Below are positions 1 to 12,728 of a stretch of 64,000 bases of DNA, one piece after another. The notes under the pieces were generated by a model. It saw only the letters and a list, made by a program, of their open reading frames with translations. It did no database searches and was not told the origin of the DNA. Source of the stretch: Ziziphus jujuba (Eukaryota; Streptophyta; Magnoliopsida; Rosales; Rhamnaceae); the NCBI RefSeq assembly GCF_031755915.1, contig NC_083379.1, positions 41,300,001 through 41,364,000 of the forward strand, read 5' to 3'. The position numbers and the translations under genes are program-made. Every line of letters starts with the position of its first letter. Position 1 is the stretch's first letter.

Positions 1-1728
1 TCTGGGCTTCTAATTATTTTTGTTTGTATGAATCATTAGGATAAATTAATTTTTTTTATTATTTGCTCTTGCTCAATATGACTTCCATATTGGAATTCAA
101 TCATTTTAACTTTAGTAAAATAATTATTGATGGTCAAGACACAACAATTTGCTTTGATTTTTTGATATGGGAATGTGGAGGTTGAATTCGAAACCATTGC
201 GTAGGGAACAAGTGTAGCTTTGCCATTGTCGTGTTCCGGGACTAATTGGTTGTCATTAATAATCCAATTTTTTTTTTTTTTCCTTAATGAGGCTGTAAAT
301 TTAATGTCGGAGGCTGTATTAAAGAAAAGAAGGGTCTAGGTAGAACACTCTGCAGCACTATAATTACATTATGGAAAATATTGACATGCTATAAATTTTT
401 CTTGAAGGTTACATAGAAGAATGTCACTGGGTAAACGCAATGATGTGAAACCCCATGTTTTTCATCTTTCCTAATCATATCTTTGTTTTCATAGGCTATT
501 TATATATATATATATATATATATATTTTCAAAACCATATGATTTATTGAAAGCACTACTTTTTTTTTTCTTTTTTGCTGCCAGAAACCATATGATTTATT
601 GAAATCACTAGTTTTCTTTTTTTTTTTACTTCCAGAAAGGGAGCTCTATGGTGTCGGCAAGGGAGAGTGAAAAGCTAAACAAGCTCTGACCAAGGGGGAG
701 CATTTTGCAAGGTGCGAGATGGTTTTAGCAAAAACCAGTAGCAAGACCCTATTAAGGTAAGAGATGTCTTTCCTCCTCTGTTCTCATACCTCCCCTGTTT
801 TTATGTTGCTAATTTGCCTTTAATGTGATAATTTCGTCCTTGCCATGAAACATAATTGTCATATTTATATGTATATACATGTATATATATATGTATATGT
901 ATGTGTATGTATTTGTGCTATGTGGTTTTCTACTTTGCCGAGAATGTCGAGAAAACCACACAACGAGGGGATACTTGTGGTTGGCACAATTGGCAGTACA
1001 TTCTCCAGATCCGGACGAGGCTTTAGGACTCAAAATGCAGCTTTATTTACCGAAAATAAATAAGTAATAGCTAGAAAATAAAAAGCAATACCATAGTTTT
1101 ATTTTATACTATTGAGGTATATGTTATTTTCATAACCATCAGAAGCTTCAATTAATGCCTCGTGGTTTACTAGCAATTAGTTTCTAACCAGATGTGGTTT
1201 CAGTTAGATTGAATGCCTTCCCTGACTCTCTTTACAAAGAGAAGAGGTTTCCAGGGAATTGTAGTCTGGGATTTCGTTTTCTCTCTCTAAAGAAATATAG
1301 AGACTCTCTCTCTCTCTCTCTCTCTCCGTTTATCAAAATCTTACTTATACCTACAGCCTACAGCCTGGATACACCAGTTTTGCAAGAGTGAATGAGGAGG
1401 ACACAGCTAACAATTATGTTTTTGCCTTTTCAATTTTTGGACATGTATGAAAAGGTGATTCGCGCAGTACACATCGACTTTTAATCAAATGAAGACAAAA
1501 AATAGGTAACCGACGAAAATCTGACCCAGAAAAACATGTTTCTTTAATTAAAGGACCAAGTTTCACTAAAACCTCAACACTTTATCTTTTTTTCCCCCTT
1601 ACTGTGCTAATCCACATAGCTACAACTGTTTCTTCTTCAGCAGAAAATTCCAATAAAGACCTGTAAAAGAGCAGTTCATATCATCAAATAAACATTACAT
1701 TAATTGGCATATTAGAGAGGTTTAGAAG
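1..1728. other. Non-coding upstream region of the GDSL gene
   Basis: No convincing gene was found. The stretch holds a (TA)n run near 500-524, a ~53-bp tandem duplication (531-583 and 584-635), an 11-bp perfect inverted repeat (921-931 with 950-960) and a CT run near 1303-1326. Short open frames at 800-1400 are low-complexity and match no family known to me. The last few hundred bases before 1729 are presumably the promoter and 5' leader of the GDSL gene. Confidence 0.6.
531..635. repeat. Tandem duplication, ~53-bp unit, two copies
   Basis: Two adjacent copies both begin AAACCATATGATTTATTGAA and end in a T-rich run followed by CCAG. Copy 1 is 531-583 and copy 2 is 584-635, with a few substitutions. 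It looks like a local slippage or unequal-exchange duplication. Confidence 0.8.
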
Positions 1729-3279
1729 ATGGCAACAACATGGTTTTACATCTACTTCTTGGCTTTAATTTCTCCAATATTACTGATCATTCTCAACCTT
1801 CCAAGCAGCTTTGGTGAAAAAAATCCAACCAGCTTGTTCATCTTCGGTGATTCACTGTATGATGCTGGAAACAACAACTACTTTCTCACTCCTTTACGAG
1901 TAAACCACTGGCCTTATGGAGAAACCTATTTTCATTTCCCCACTGGTAGAACTTCCAATGGCCGTTTGATTCCTGACTTTATTGGTAATGGATGCTAACC
2001 CGTTTTGTGCTATTTTGTTTAAATACTGGGTACTATAAAAAATTGAATTTTTTGCGTGTATATATATGTACATAAATATTTGTTTCAGCTGAGTATGCAA
2101 AATTGCCATTGATTCCACCATGTTTGCAACCTGGAATCAGCTACAATTATGGTGTGAACTTTGCATCGTTAGGGGCTGGTGCTCTGCAGGAAACCAATAA
2201 GGGCTCTGTATGTGATCTAGCTAGATCATTATAATTAGACTTTTGCTTTCTAATTCCAGGAATTTTTTTTTTTTTTTTTTTCCAATTTCATTTTATGTGC
2301 TTTCAGGTGATATCCCTCAATATTCAGCTAAGTTATTTCAAGAACGTGGAAAAGAATTTGAGGCACAAACTAGGTGGTGAAGAAGCCAAGAGATTTCTGT
2401 CCAAAGCTGTTTACATATTTAGCATCGGTACCAACGACTACAATTCAAAAACCACTCCAATTCCATTCCACTCTCAAGAAGAATATGTCGGCATGGTGAT
2501 AGGAAATTTGACAAATGTTATCAAAGTATGATACAAATATATTACCTTTTGTTATGCTTTCTACCTAGCCAATTAGACATTGAATCCTACTTTATTTTTG
2601 TTTCCCAAATGTGTTGAAGCAATGCATACATTTTGATGGGCGCTTTTTGTTTTTTAAAATAAGGGAATATACAATAAAGGAGGAAGGAAATTTGGGATTC
2701 TAAACCTGGTTGCTAAAGGTTGTTTTCCAGTTGCCAGAGCACTTAGATCTGCAGGAAGTGAAGGTTCCTGCATGGATGAATTCTCAACAGCCCGGAAACT
2801 ACATAATACAGCACTTTCCAAAGTCCTTGTGGAGCTGGAAAGGCAGCTCAAAGGTTTCAAATATTCGGAGACTGATTTCTATACTGCTTTCAGTGAAAGA
2901 ATTAATAACCCATCAAAATATGGTATACTCATGGCACTCTGAGCTATCTAATCAGACAAATAAAAAAAAAAAAAGAATTTTAATTGTATGGTAAACCATG
3001 TATTCTGTGTAATAATGGATTGTTTTTGAATTTCTTTGTGAAGGTTTCAAGGAAGCAAAGACAGCATGTTGTGGCTCTGGTCCATACAGAGGACTTGGAG
3101 GGTGTGGAGGGAATAACAAGTATGAATTATGTGATACTCCTGATGATTATCTGTTCTTTGACCCTGCTCATCCCTCTGAGAAGGCCAACGAGCAATTTGC
3201 GAAGCTGATGTGGAGTGGAAACTCTCCTCTCATTTGGCCTTACAATCTTAAGACACTATTTGAACTTCAAACACAATGA
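1729..3279 (+). CDS. GDSL esterase/lipase, five exons, intact
   Basis: Secreted serine hydrolase of the plant GDSL (SGNH) family, close to the GLIP group. Exons by GT-AG junctions: 1729-1984, 2089-2207, 2307-2525, 2664-2922 and 3044-3279, joining in frame to 362 residues, normal for the family. Residues 1-29 form a hydrophobic signal peptide. Block I is [14 protein letters not shown] with nucleophile Ser42. The oxyanion residues are the Gly in the NFASLGAG region and Asn168 of IGTNDY. The catalytic Asp324/His327 lie in [10 protein letters not shown]. All four SGNH blocks are present, so the enzyme should be active on ester or lipid substrates in the apoplast; the substrate cannot be told. A pseudogene copy lies downstream at 7612-9497. 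The start is the only ATG that gives a complete signal peptide. Confidence 0.93.
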
Positions 3280-3800
3280 AATTTTGAGTTTCAATAGCAA
3301 TGTAGCTTTTTTTTTAATATATAAAAAATAAAATAAATAAAAACTAAATATATTTCCCTTCCTGAATTGCTGGCCGGCTAATATTTCAGTTTTTACTGAA
3401 ACTGTTGGCAACTTTATATAAATGTGTCCATGTTTTCCTTAGTTTTGAATGTGTCGATAATGTCATGATGTATATAATATTTTGAGCGAACTAGTCAATT
3501 CATAGATAGAAATATGAAGAGGGAAGCTAAACAATACTCCTTGTACCTATCCAATTTATACTGAAAAAAAGAAAATCAACAGAGTGAATGCCACCCGTCA
3601 TAGCAATTCTAATGTGGAGTGGACAAGTTACGACATCAAAAGCACAATTTAATCTAAAAAATACATAAACACTTTATAACACAAATTATATGTTAATGAA
3701 TAAATTGATCCCAAACTTGTAATGTAGGATTAAATTGGTCCTATCAAATTCTATGAGATATGTTAAATTGCTGGCTTTTTCTACTCTGTTGAAACTGGTG
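3280..3800. other. 3' flank of the GDSL gene, no gene seen
   Basis: Holds the presumed 3' UTR with A/T-rich possible polyadenylation sequence near 3315-3350. No other gene or structured element was recognised before the solo LTR begins. Confidence 0.6.
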
Positions 3801-3805
3801 ATGAA

Positions 3806-6661
3806 TGTAACACCCCGACCCAAACCACATCGGAATTTGTGCACGTTGACCGAGTGGGTCAAAAGTTGACTTTTTGTTCCAGTTGAAATTTCTAGTTGAC
3901 CATGGTACCGTGGCGAAGTGCATGATACCCCAAGTTCGTAAACTAGTAGCACGTCGAAAACGGAGCTACGGTTTGAAAGTTATGGGCAAAACAAGTCGAA
4001 GTGCAAATTGTCCAAAAGGTGCCGGGAGTTGACTTTTTATTGTTGTGTAATTTTATTTTGACTTTTGTATGGTTGTAAAGTACTCGTCGATACGAGTTCA
4101 TAAACTAGCGGTACGCTTAAATTGGACGTCTGGTTAAAAAGTTATGGACGTGTGAAGTTCGCTGGATACCGTAATATTTTATTATATCTGGCTTAAGTGC
4201 ACAGTAATGCCACGTGTTGTCACCTGATTGGTCCACGTGGGTGAACAGTGTCACCCACGGTGGCTTTTATTTGGTAAAAACGCCGGGGAGGAGAGAGAAA
4301 GAGAGAGAGGGAGAGAGAGAAACGACTGGCCGCCGGACTCGACAAATTTTCCGGCCGATCCTTGCTACACGCTCCAGCCAAACGGGAGCGCCTTCCCATT
4401 TTTAGCCGAACCCCGAAATTTCACGACCATCGGTCGCCGGACGCGCCCAGACCGAGCCGACGAAGCTCGGCGGTGATTTTTCCCCTCTACCGCCGGCCAC
4501 CGCCGTTGACCCGTTTCCGGCCACTTTCAAGCCACACATGCTTGACCGGTCTCTCACCCTACCCCCAAATTTCACAGCCATCGGACCTCCGATGCGCCAG
4601 GATCGAAGCATTTTCCGGCGAGGCGCCGAAAATCTTCAAACCCCTTTTGTCTCACCGCCGGTCCCTTTGGAATCATCTCCCCTCGATCTACAAAACCTCC
4701 AAAAATCTCAGTCATTGGCCACCGCACGCGCCGCCGCCGGCGACGGTTGCCGGTGACCGCAGCGGCTCGCCGGAAGTCACTGTTCCGGCGAGTACCCAGT
4801 TGCACCGCCAGTCCTTATCCACTAATTCCGACCTCCTGAATCCAAATCCGGCATCATTTTCCTCCAATTCGCGACGGTTTGGGAGAATTGAGGAGTCGAA
4901 TCCCAAAAGCTTTCCGGCGAAATTCCGGCCACCTCGGGTCCAATCTCCGGGAAGTAAGACCGAATCCGTGATCCTCATCACTCAAGCTTCGATTCGGTAT
5001 ATCACTCGTAATTTTTAGTTGTCGTTTGTATTCGCTCCCCGGGTACCCATTTGGGAGTTACCCGACTAAAATATTAATATATTTGGTTGGTGTACTGTGG
5101 CTGTTTTAGGTGTGTGTGCGAGTAGTGGAGTTGATCCTACGGAGGATCTTAGCTGATATACGCGCTTAAGGTGAGTGATCCACCTTTAAACCTATTTTGG
5201 GGTAATTAATTATATTTAATTGGTGTTTAATTGATATTTGAATTATGCTCATGTGGTGCAATTTAATTATTATTTATTGTGATTTAATTTTATTTATTAT
5301 GCATGAGCAAGGTATATTTCAGTAATAATTGTATGTGGTTTTAATATTATTTTTGGGCATAATTGGTTTAAATATTTTGAGAAAATATTTGTTCAATTTA
5401 GTGGTTTAATTTTTATAATTATGCCCATGGTATATTATTTGTTGGACTGCGTGTTGCGAGAAAAATTATTTTATTCGTTATCGATGTTTTCGTACCGGGT
5501 TTGTTAAATGAAAATATATGGGATGGTAAATGTGAAAATTGGTATATTTTCCACGGTAATTTTGGAAAAACGGTACGGTTATAATTAATTTAATAATTAT
5601 TTTAGACGCATTCATACAGTATTGGTGTTCTGGTGTATATGTGGTTAGCGCATAAGTTAATATGTCTCCCGTGAGTTGCAATTGGACCGTAGGCAGGCAA
5701 GTTTGATATTGGCCACAGCCGCCCCCCTCCTTGGCCGGGATGACGATTTCAGCAGCGGTACTGTCGGGACGCCGAAGTGCCGTTTGCAAGTTTCTCTCTT
5801 TAATCCCCCGCCAGTCGGTGCTCGGGACGCTGGGTATCAGAGGGCCTCACTGGTATATGGTGTGGTGCGTCAAGTGTAAATTTTCAGATAAAATTTCAAA
5901 CCCCAAGTGTTCAAAAATTATTTATGATATTTATTTACATTTTAATTATATTTGGGTATTTATATATTTATTGTTTATTAAATTGTTTGATCCCTTGGTC
6001 TTCGGGAAATACAAATATCGGGTTTTGTGAAAAGGTTTTAAAAAGGGAACATTTCCAACGGAGTGATAGTGAGAGTTTTGAGAGAAATTATTATTTTCAA
6101 CTGTTATTATCTATTTACCTATTTAATTGCCGGTATTAATTAAATTTCCTTATTTGTTATATTATTATTACTAAAAGTGTTCAGTAGCCAGGGTCGCTCA
6201 CTGAGATAATTAGCATCTCACATTTTTAAATTCTGTTCCCTTAGGTGCAAAGGGTGGTAGGCGTTCTTCCGGAGCGAACCAAATCTCCGCCGCTATCGTA
6301 GTTCAAGAAGTACCTTTATACTCGTTCAATTCAGTTATAATATTTCTTTCATCTTTGTTGTATTTTCTATCAAATAGCACTTCATAAAACTCTGTATACT
6401 GTTCTAGACACTTATGTTTTATTTATGCACTGGATTACTATTATTCCTGTGAAGTGCTGTAAAATTGTGGAATCAATTTGTAGTATTATGGGAGGAATAA
6501 GGGGATGAATATAGAAGTGTGTTTTCAGTGCAGGAAATTTTTGATAAGTCCTACCCTTAGGGGAGGTGCTGCCGGATTTTCCATTGGAAGGTTCGGTGGT
6601 ATTTCCCTGGGATTAGGGCTTGTCTAGGATTCTGGGGAGGAATTCTGGACAGGTCCTGACA
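3806..6661. mobile_element. Solo LTR 1 (~2.86 kb) with 5-bp TSD
   Basis: Begins TGTAACACCCCGACCC and ends GGTCCTGACA, so it has canonical TG...CA termini. It is flanked by perfect 5-bp direct repeats ATGAA (3801-3805 and 6662-6666). No internal retroelement domain (gag, protease, RT, integrase), second LTR or polypurine tract is attached, so this is a solo LTR left by recombination between the two LTRs of a long-LTR retrotransposon, probably Ty3/gypsy type. It carries a GC-rich CT/CCGG-rich block at about 4320-4980 with accidental open frames on both strands. It is clearly homologous along its length to the LTR at 9498-12293. Confidence 0.9.
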
Positions 6662-6666
6662 ATGAA

Positions 6667-7611
6667 CCTTTAGAAGTAAGTTTATTGTACGCATACATAT
6701 GGGCTTATAATATGAATTGGATTTCCTCGTTAACTTGTATTGAATCTTATGATGTTGTAATGGCGATCATTATCACTTTCTTCTTGTTCTATGGTAGAAT
6801 ACTTTAGAATACACCAGAAAAGCTCAAAATTTGTCGAGTTGATAAAAGAATATTATAAGATAATTAATTTCCCAGTGAGAAAAAGTATTAGACTACGTAA
6901 ATTATAGGCATTCTTTGTTTCAAGCTTTTTGATGAATGATTTTGAAAAATAATCTCAACCATTGAGATGATTTTATCTGAAAAAAAAAAATATAACAAAA
7001 CTCTAGGAACTGATCTTTCATATCAAATTTTTTAAAATATAAATTAATATGTTTTCATTCCTTGAAAAGAATTTATTTTATGGTTTTTTTTTTTTTAATT
7101 TTTTTGGGCTCTCATTTGGCAGAATTACCTCATTCTTTAGCAAACAAATATTTTCTACATCAGCATATCAAAAGGCAGTAATTTTTTAGGAAAAAGCATT
7201 TTGGGGAGTCAAATTTGTCACTTTCTTTGATGCTTACATATACATATATAATTATTGAGAATTATACCTTCAACAAGTGAAGGTCAATTAGATCGTCAAT
7301 TTGTCGTGAAGGTCAAGTGAAGGTCAATTAGATCATAATAATAATTCAATTAAACTTCTAACATTAGCAACCTAGCTAGCTATAAATGGTTAATTTGCGT
7401 GTATATACAAAATGTCTAATGACCTTTCTATGTAGATTTTTTTTCTTTTTCCTTTTTTTTTTTTTTTTCAAGAGAAATAAATTATAATCATTTGAAAATG
7501 ATGCCCTTTGGAAAGTACTGAAAATAGAGAACATCGACACTATAAACTGAATAAGACTAGAACTCGTTTTCAAAGTATTGAACCCATAAATAGAATAAAA
7601 TACCTCATAAA
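6667..7611. other. Intergenic region between solo LTR 1 and the GDSL pseudogene
   Basis: AT-rich with poly-A/T tracts. A ~20-bp word (AAGTGAAGGTCAATTAGATC) occurs twice near 7275 and 7315. It contains the old promoter region of the GDSL pseudogene. No gene seen. Confidence 0.55.
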
Positions 7612-9497
7612 ATGGCCAAGTTAACATTTTACATTAACTACGTCATTTGTTTCTATATGATGATGCTCATGATTGAGACCAAAAGCCAAGATCACCCTTT
7701 GAAAAACCATGCACCACCATTATTCATGTTTGGAGATTCAATATTTGATCCTGGCAATGACAATTTCATGATCATCAACATACAATTAGGCCAATTTTTG
7801 GCCTTACGGTCATACCTATTTTAAGTTCCTAACTGACAGATTCTCCTATGGCTGTCTCATTCTAAATTTTATTGGTACATGTACATATATTTAGGATTTT
7901 GATTTAATGAGCTACGTAACTCACTTGATAATTATTTCCCCTCTATTAAGTAACTTTTAAAGATATATTGTCATCTGTAATGTTAAATGAAAATTATATT
8001 TTGTACAGCTAAGTATGCGAAATTGCCTTTTTATCCTAATTCCACCGTATTTACTAAATGATAATAAAAAATATAGATATGGGTCGAAGCTTTGGAACCC
8101 ACAAAGGATTTATAATTGGTGATTATTAGCACATTGAATTTGGGTTACTTTTTAGGCTTCGTTTAATAAAATTTTCCAACATAATAAATTGGACTGCTAA
8201 CAATACAAACTTTCAATATTGTATTTCAAATATCGTTATGGAAATTGACAATATTAAATGGAAACATTTTTCAGGTGATAGACCTCCAAACTCAACTTGG
8301 TTATCTCAAGCACGTTAGCAGAATATTATTAGGGGATGCAGAGGCCAAAATTTTGCTGTCTAGAGCTGTTTGCTTGTTTAGTACTGTTGGAGCCAATGAC
8401 TACATATTCCTTTTTCCTTTTTTTTGGTAAAAGACTACATATTCCTTTTTCAAACAAATTCTAGTGTCCTTCGATATAATTCCTGCCGAGAAGCATATGT
8501 GGATATGGTGATGGGCAACATTACCAATGTATCATGGTATTCAATTTACAAACCCAACAATTTTCTTCAACATTAAATCATTTATGTAAACTAATTATAC
8601 AAATATATATATATATATATATATATAAGTTTTGATAATATTGGAAATATGTTCTCATCTTATGTTGTTGGAAACTGTATCGATGTGATAAGTGCTAAAC
8701 CTAATTTCTCAATTAAGAATTTAAACTAGAAATATAATTGGATAAATTACTAACAACTTTTAGCACTTAACGTCTATGGTTCCGAATAAATCACAATTTA
8801 TTACTTTTTATAATATACTTGAACTGTTTGGACACGATTATTTAGACTTTGCATATATTTAAATATTTCTTGCTTATGGATGAGTCCAACAATTATACTA
8901 GATATTCTAATTAATCGTAATGGTTTAGTTTCATTAATGATTTCTGTATATTTAATATAGGATGAAGGAACTTTGGAATTCTAAACATGGTGCCTATGAG
9001 CTGTGTACCATTTGCAAGAGCATATGCAAATGGTGCCTGCTTTGAACCCATGACACCCTTTGTGCAACTCCATAATAAACAACTTTCCGAGTACCTTCAG
9101 AATCTGCGAACCCAACAAAGGGTTCAAATATTCACACTTCAAAGTACGGTAATTAAGAGCATATATGATTTCATTCCTTTTGTCTAATTATTGATTGAAA
9201 ACCAAGGCTATGCTTGTAGTTTTGACTTGATTTTCTATGTTTTGGTATTTGATTGCAATGAGAAAGGGTTCAAGGAAGGGAACGTAGCATTTTGTGGCAC
9301 TGCACCCTATACGTGAACTTCAAGTCGTGGAGGGAATAGAGGTGTGAAACTCCATCAGTGTCCCAATGCCAGTGAATACAGCTTCTTTAATTCAGGCCAT
9401 CCCACTTATAGGGCTAACCAACAATTTACCAACCAATTCTGGAGCGGAAATCCCAGTTTCACAAAGCCTTACAGTCTCAAACGTCTATTTGAGTATG
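7612..9497 (+). pseudogene. Decayed GDSL esterase/lipase, tandem paralogue
   Basis: Same five-exon architecture as the intact gene at 1729. Recognisable pieces: exon 1 from 7612 (FMFGDSIFDPGNDN), exon 2 from 8009 (KYAKLPF), exon 3 from 8275 (IDLQTQLGYL and GANDY), exon 4 around 8960-9175, and exon 5 about 9268-9497 ending YSLKRLFEYV. Lesions: a 1-nt frameshift near 7795 within exon 1; a stop and loss of most of exon 2; a 35-bp local duplication in exon 3 (GACTACATATTCC repeated at 8398 and 8433) that brings in a stop; a TGA after PYT in exon 5; and the catalytic DxxH changed to NSGH. A solo LTR then inserted in the last codons, so the frame now stops at a TAA donated by the LTR. It cannot encode an active enzyme. 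It arose by tandem duplication of the upstream gene or a shared ancestor. Confidence 0.9.
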
Positions 9498-12293
9498 TGT
9501 AACACCCCGTTTCGAATCATGTCAGAAATTTTTGCATGTTGACCGAGGTTGACTGTTGACCGTTGACCCAAGGGGTCAAAAGTTGACTTTTTGTTCCGGT
9601 TGGAATTCTAGGTTGACTGAGGTACCGTTACGAAGTACACGTTGACACGAGTTCGTAGACTAGTAGCACGTTGAAAACGGAGCTACAGTTTGAAAGTTTT
9701 GAGCAAAACAAGTTGCGGTCCAAACTGTCCAAGGGGTGCCAGAGTTGACTTTTTATTCATGCAAGGTTGAGCTTTGACTCATGCATGGTTGTGAAGTGCT
9801 CGTCGATACGAGTCCGTAGACTAGCGGCACGTCCGATTTGAATATGTGGTTTAAAAGTTATGGACCTGTAGAGTTTTTCAAACACTGTATTATTTTAATA
9901 TTATTTTTAAACGCGTAACGAGGTGCCACGTGTGACTTAATGAAAGTGACCATGTGTCACCATGGTGAAATGCCACATGTCAACCATATTTAAAATCAAA
10001 TTATTTTATTATTATTTCAAATAATAATATTATTATGTAATTGTTTAATTATTTTTAATTTTATTTATTTTTCTTTTTCTTTTCCTTTTTCTTTTCTTTT
10101 TCTTTTTCTTTTCTTTTCCCCACGTGGGAAAACACCTTTTCTTTTTTTTCTTTTTCTTTTTTCTTTTTTCCTTTTTTTTCCTTCTTCTTCCCCGAGCCAT
10201 CAAAACACACACGCAGAAATTTTTCTCTCTCTCTCTCTCCTTTGACTCTCTCCCTCTCTCTGTTTGACCGCCGTTTGGCCGGATTTCAGTCGTCGGAATG
10301 CCACACGCGCCGGCCACTGGGGAAGCCCACCTCGCCGCGATCTCGACCCCCAAATTTCCCGGCCTGTCCCCGCCGGACGCGCCCAGATCGGGCCGGTGAA
10401 GCCGGCGGCAGCCGGTTATGTTTTTCCGGCGATTCTCGCCGTTTCCGACCAAACCAGCCCGACCCATACATCTATCCCATCATTTTCGACCCCTCTAAAT
10501 CCATTTCCGGGGTTAGTTTGCCCAAAATCCCCACCGTTTGAAAGATCCCTCAAGTTTAAATCCGGCCGAAGCTTTCCGACCAAATTCCGGCCACCTCCGT
10601 CGGAATTGGGGTCGATGGAGACCGGTAATGCGCTCCTCGTTCCATGAGCTTCAATTCGGTATATTATTCGCCTATTTTGGTTAACGTTTGTGTTTGACCT
10701 CCCGGGTACCGGGTATTATTTACCCGATTAAAATATTAATTTATTTGATTGTCTATGAATTTTGTTCTAGGAGCACCGGTGAGTCGTGGAATTGATCCCA
10801 TGGTGGATCATAGTTTAATTGCGTGCTCCAGGTGAGTGACCCACCTTCAAAAATTATTTTGGGCAATTAATTATATTTAATTGGTATTTCAATTATCCTC
10901 ATGTGGTGCGATTTAATTATGAATTTTATTGCGGTTTAATTAATTTATTATGCATGAGCAAAGTGTATTTTGGTAGTATTTGTACGTGGTTTTCAGTATT
11001 AATTTTTCGGGCATAATTGGGTTAAATATTTTACGAAAATATTTGTTTAAATTTATAAATTATGCCCGCGGTATTTTTATAGTTGCATCTCGTACTTCGA
11101 GAAAATTGTGGTTTGTTGATTATCAATGTTTCGTACCAGTTTATTAAATAAAAATATGTGGGATGGTAAGTGTGAGAATTTAATGTATTTCCCACGGTAA
11201 TTTTGGAAAACGGTACGGTTGGTTAATAATGTTTATTTTTAGACGCACTCATACAGTATTGGTGTTCTGGTGTATGGACACGTGGTAGCGCGCAGGTATT
11301 ATGTGGTTTAGCGCGCGGTTATTATTTCTCCCATTGTTGCCATTGGACCGTGGACAGACAAGTTTGTTATTGCGCACAGCCACCCCCTCCTTGGTCGGGA
11401 GATGGTTTCAGCAACGGTACTATCGGGACGCCGAAGTGCCGTTTGCAGGTTTCTCTCTTTAACCCCGCCGCTAGTCGGTGCTCGGGACGCTGGATATCGG
11501 AGGGCATCACCGGTATATGGTGTGGTGCGTCAGGTGTAATTTTTCAAATAATGTTTCAAACCCCAAAGGTGTTCAAAAATTATTTATTATAATTTATTAC
11601 AGTTTAACTATATATTGGGGCATGTATTTATTTATTTATTATTTATCAAATGGTTTAATCCCTTGGTTTTCGGAAAGTACGTATATCGGGTTTTGTGAAA
11701 ATATTTTAAAAGGGGAACTTATCCAACTGAGAGAATTGTAAGGGTTTTGAGAGAAATTATTATTTTCAATTAATTATTATTTATCTGCGTTATTACTGTG
11801 ATATTATATTGTATAGTAGATAGGGTCACTCACTGAGATGATTAGCATCTCACACTCTTAAATTCCGTTCCCCTAGGTTCAGGTTGGAGACGTTGATTGT
11901 CCGGGGCGAGCCCAACGTCTCAGTTCGTTGCCGAAGGTTCAAGAAGTTTTTCTTCCCTTTTTCCTCTCGAACTTGTATTACTTCTTATCTGTCATTTTAT
12001 AAATTCCACATTTATTTGTATAATGCTCTATATACTGTATTGGACGTGTAGTTGTTCTTTATGCACTGATTTACTGTTCTTTGAAGTGCTGTAAATTTGT
12101 GGAAACAAATTGTAGTAACGTGGGAGGAATAAGGGGATGTTTTTTGAAGTGTGTTTTCAGTGTAGGTAATTTATGGTAAGTCCATCCCTTAGGGGAGGCT
12201 CTGCCGGATTTTCCATTGGAAGGTCCGGTAGGGTTTCCCTGGAATCAGGACTTGTCTAGGATTCTCGGGAGGAATTCTGGACGGGTCCTGACA
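9498..12293. mobile_element. Solo LTR 2 (~2.80 kb) with 5-bp TSD
   Basis: Begins TGTAACACCCCGTTTCG and ends GGTCCTGACA. Perfect 5-bp direct repeats GTATG flank it (9493-9497 and 12294-12298). It is the same family as solo LTR 1, including the GC-rich block (about 10260-10640), which here follows a pyrimidine-rich stretch at 10070-10190. Its own target duplication, and ordinary host DNA plus a GDSL pseudogene between the two LTRs, show that the pair are two independent insertions, not the ends of one element. No internal coding domains remain. Confidence 0.9.
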
Positions 12294-12728
12294 GTATGAG
12301 TAAATTTATTATATAGAAATATATCTATATATATATATATGTGGGCTTATAATATATAAATCCTAAACATGCATTTAATATAAGCATATAGTGCATGGGA
12401 CGGTTTTAGTACAATTGCATAAGATACAGAAGTCAAGCTTCTTCTTTTTTATTTAAATAATAATAAAAAGTAAAAACACCATCTAATGTACTAAGGTTCT
12501 TTTTTTTTTTTTTTTTTGGTTGAAACAATGGACTTTCATGTTTAGATATATTCTATTTTGAATTGCTTTAATGCTATACATTCATATATATATATATATA
12601 TATATATAAACATATATGTGATTAATTGATTACATTTTTCTAGCTAGCTAATTTGTTCTTTAAAAAAATTGTTAATTTGTTAATTTTGTTGGCAGTTGCG
12701 CTAATTTGTTAATTAAATTGGCTAAAAC

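Noticed and set aside
4362..5018. 218-codon open frame inside solo LTR 1
   Set aside because: Composition-driven (GC-rich, CCGG-rich) frame in an LTR, no recognisable domain, and not preserved as the same frame in the second LTR.
10045..10467. 140-codon minus-strand frame with Lys/Arg runs in solo LTR 2
   Set aside because: It reads through a pyrimidine microsatellite and the LTR GC block; low complexity, no family match.
3806..12293. One large LTR retrotransposon with the two LTRs as its ends
   Set aside because: Each LTR has its own different perfect TSD, and the DNA between them is a GDSL pseudogene with no gag-pol.
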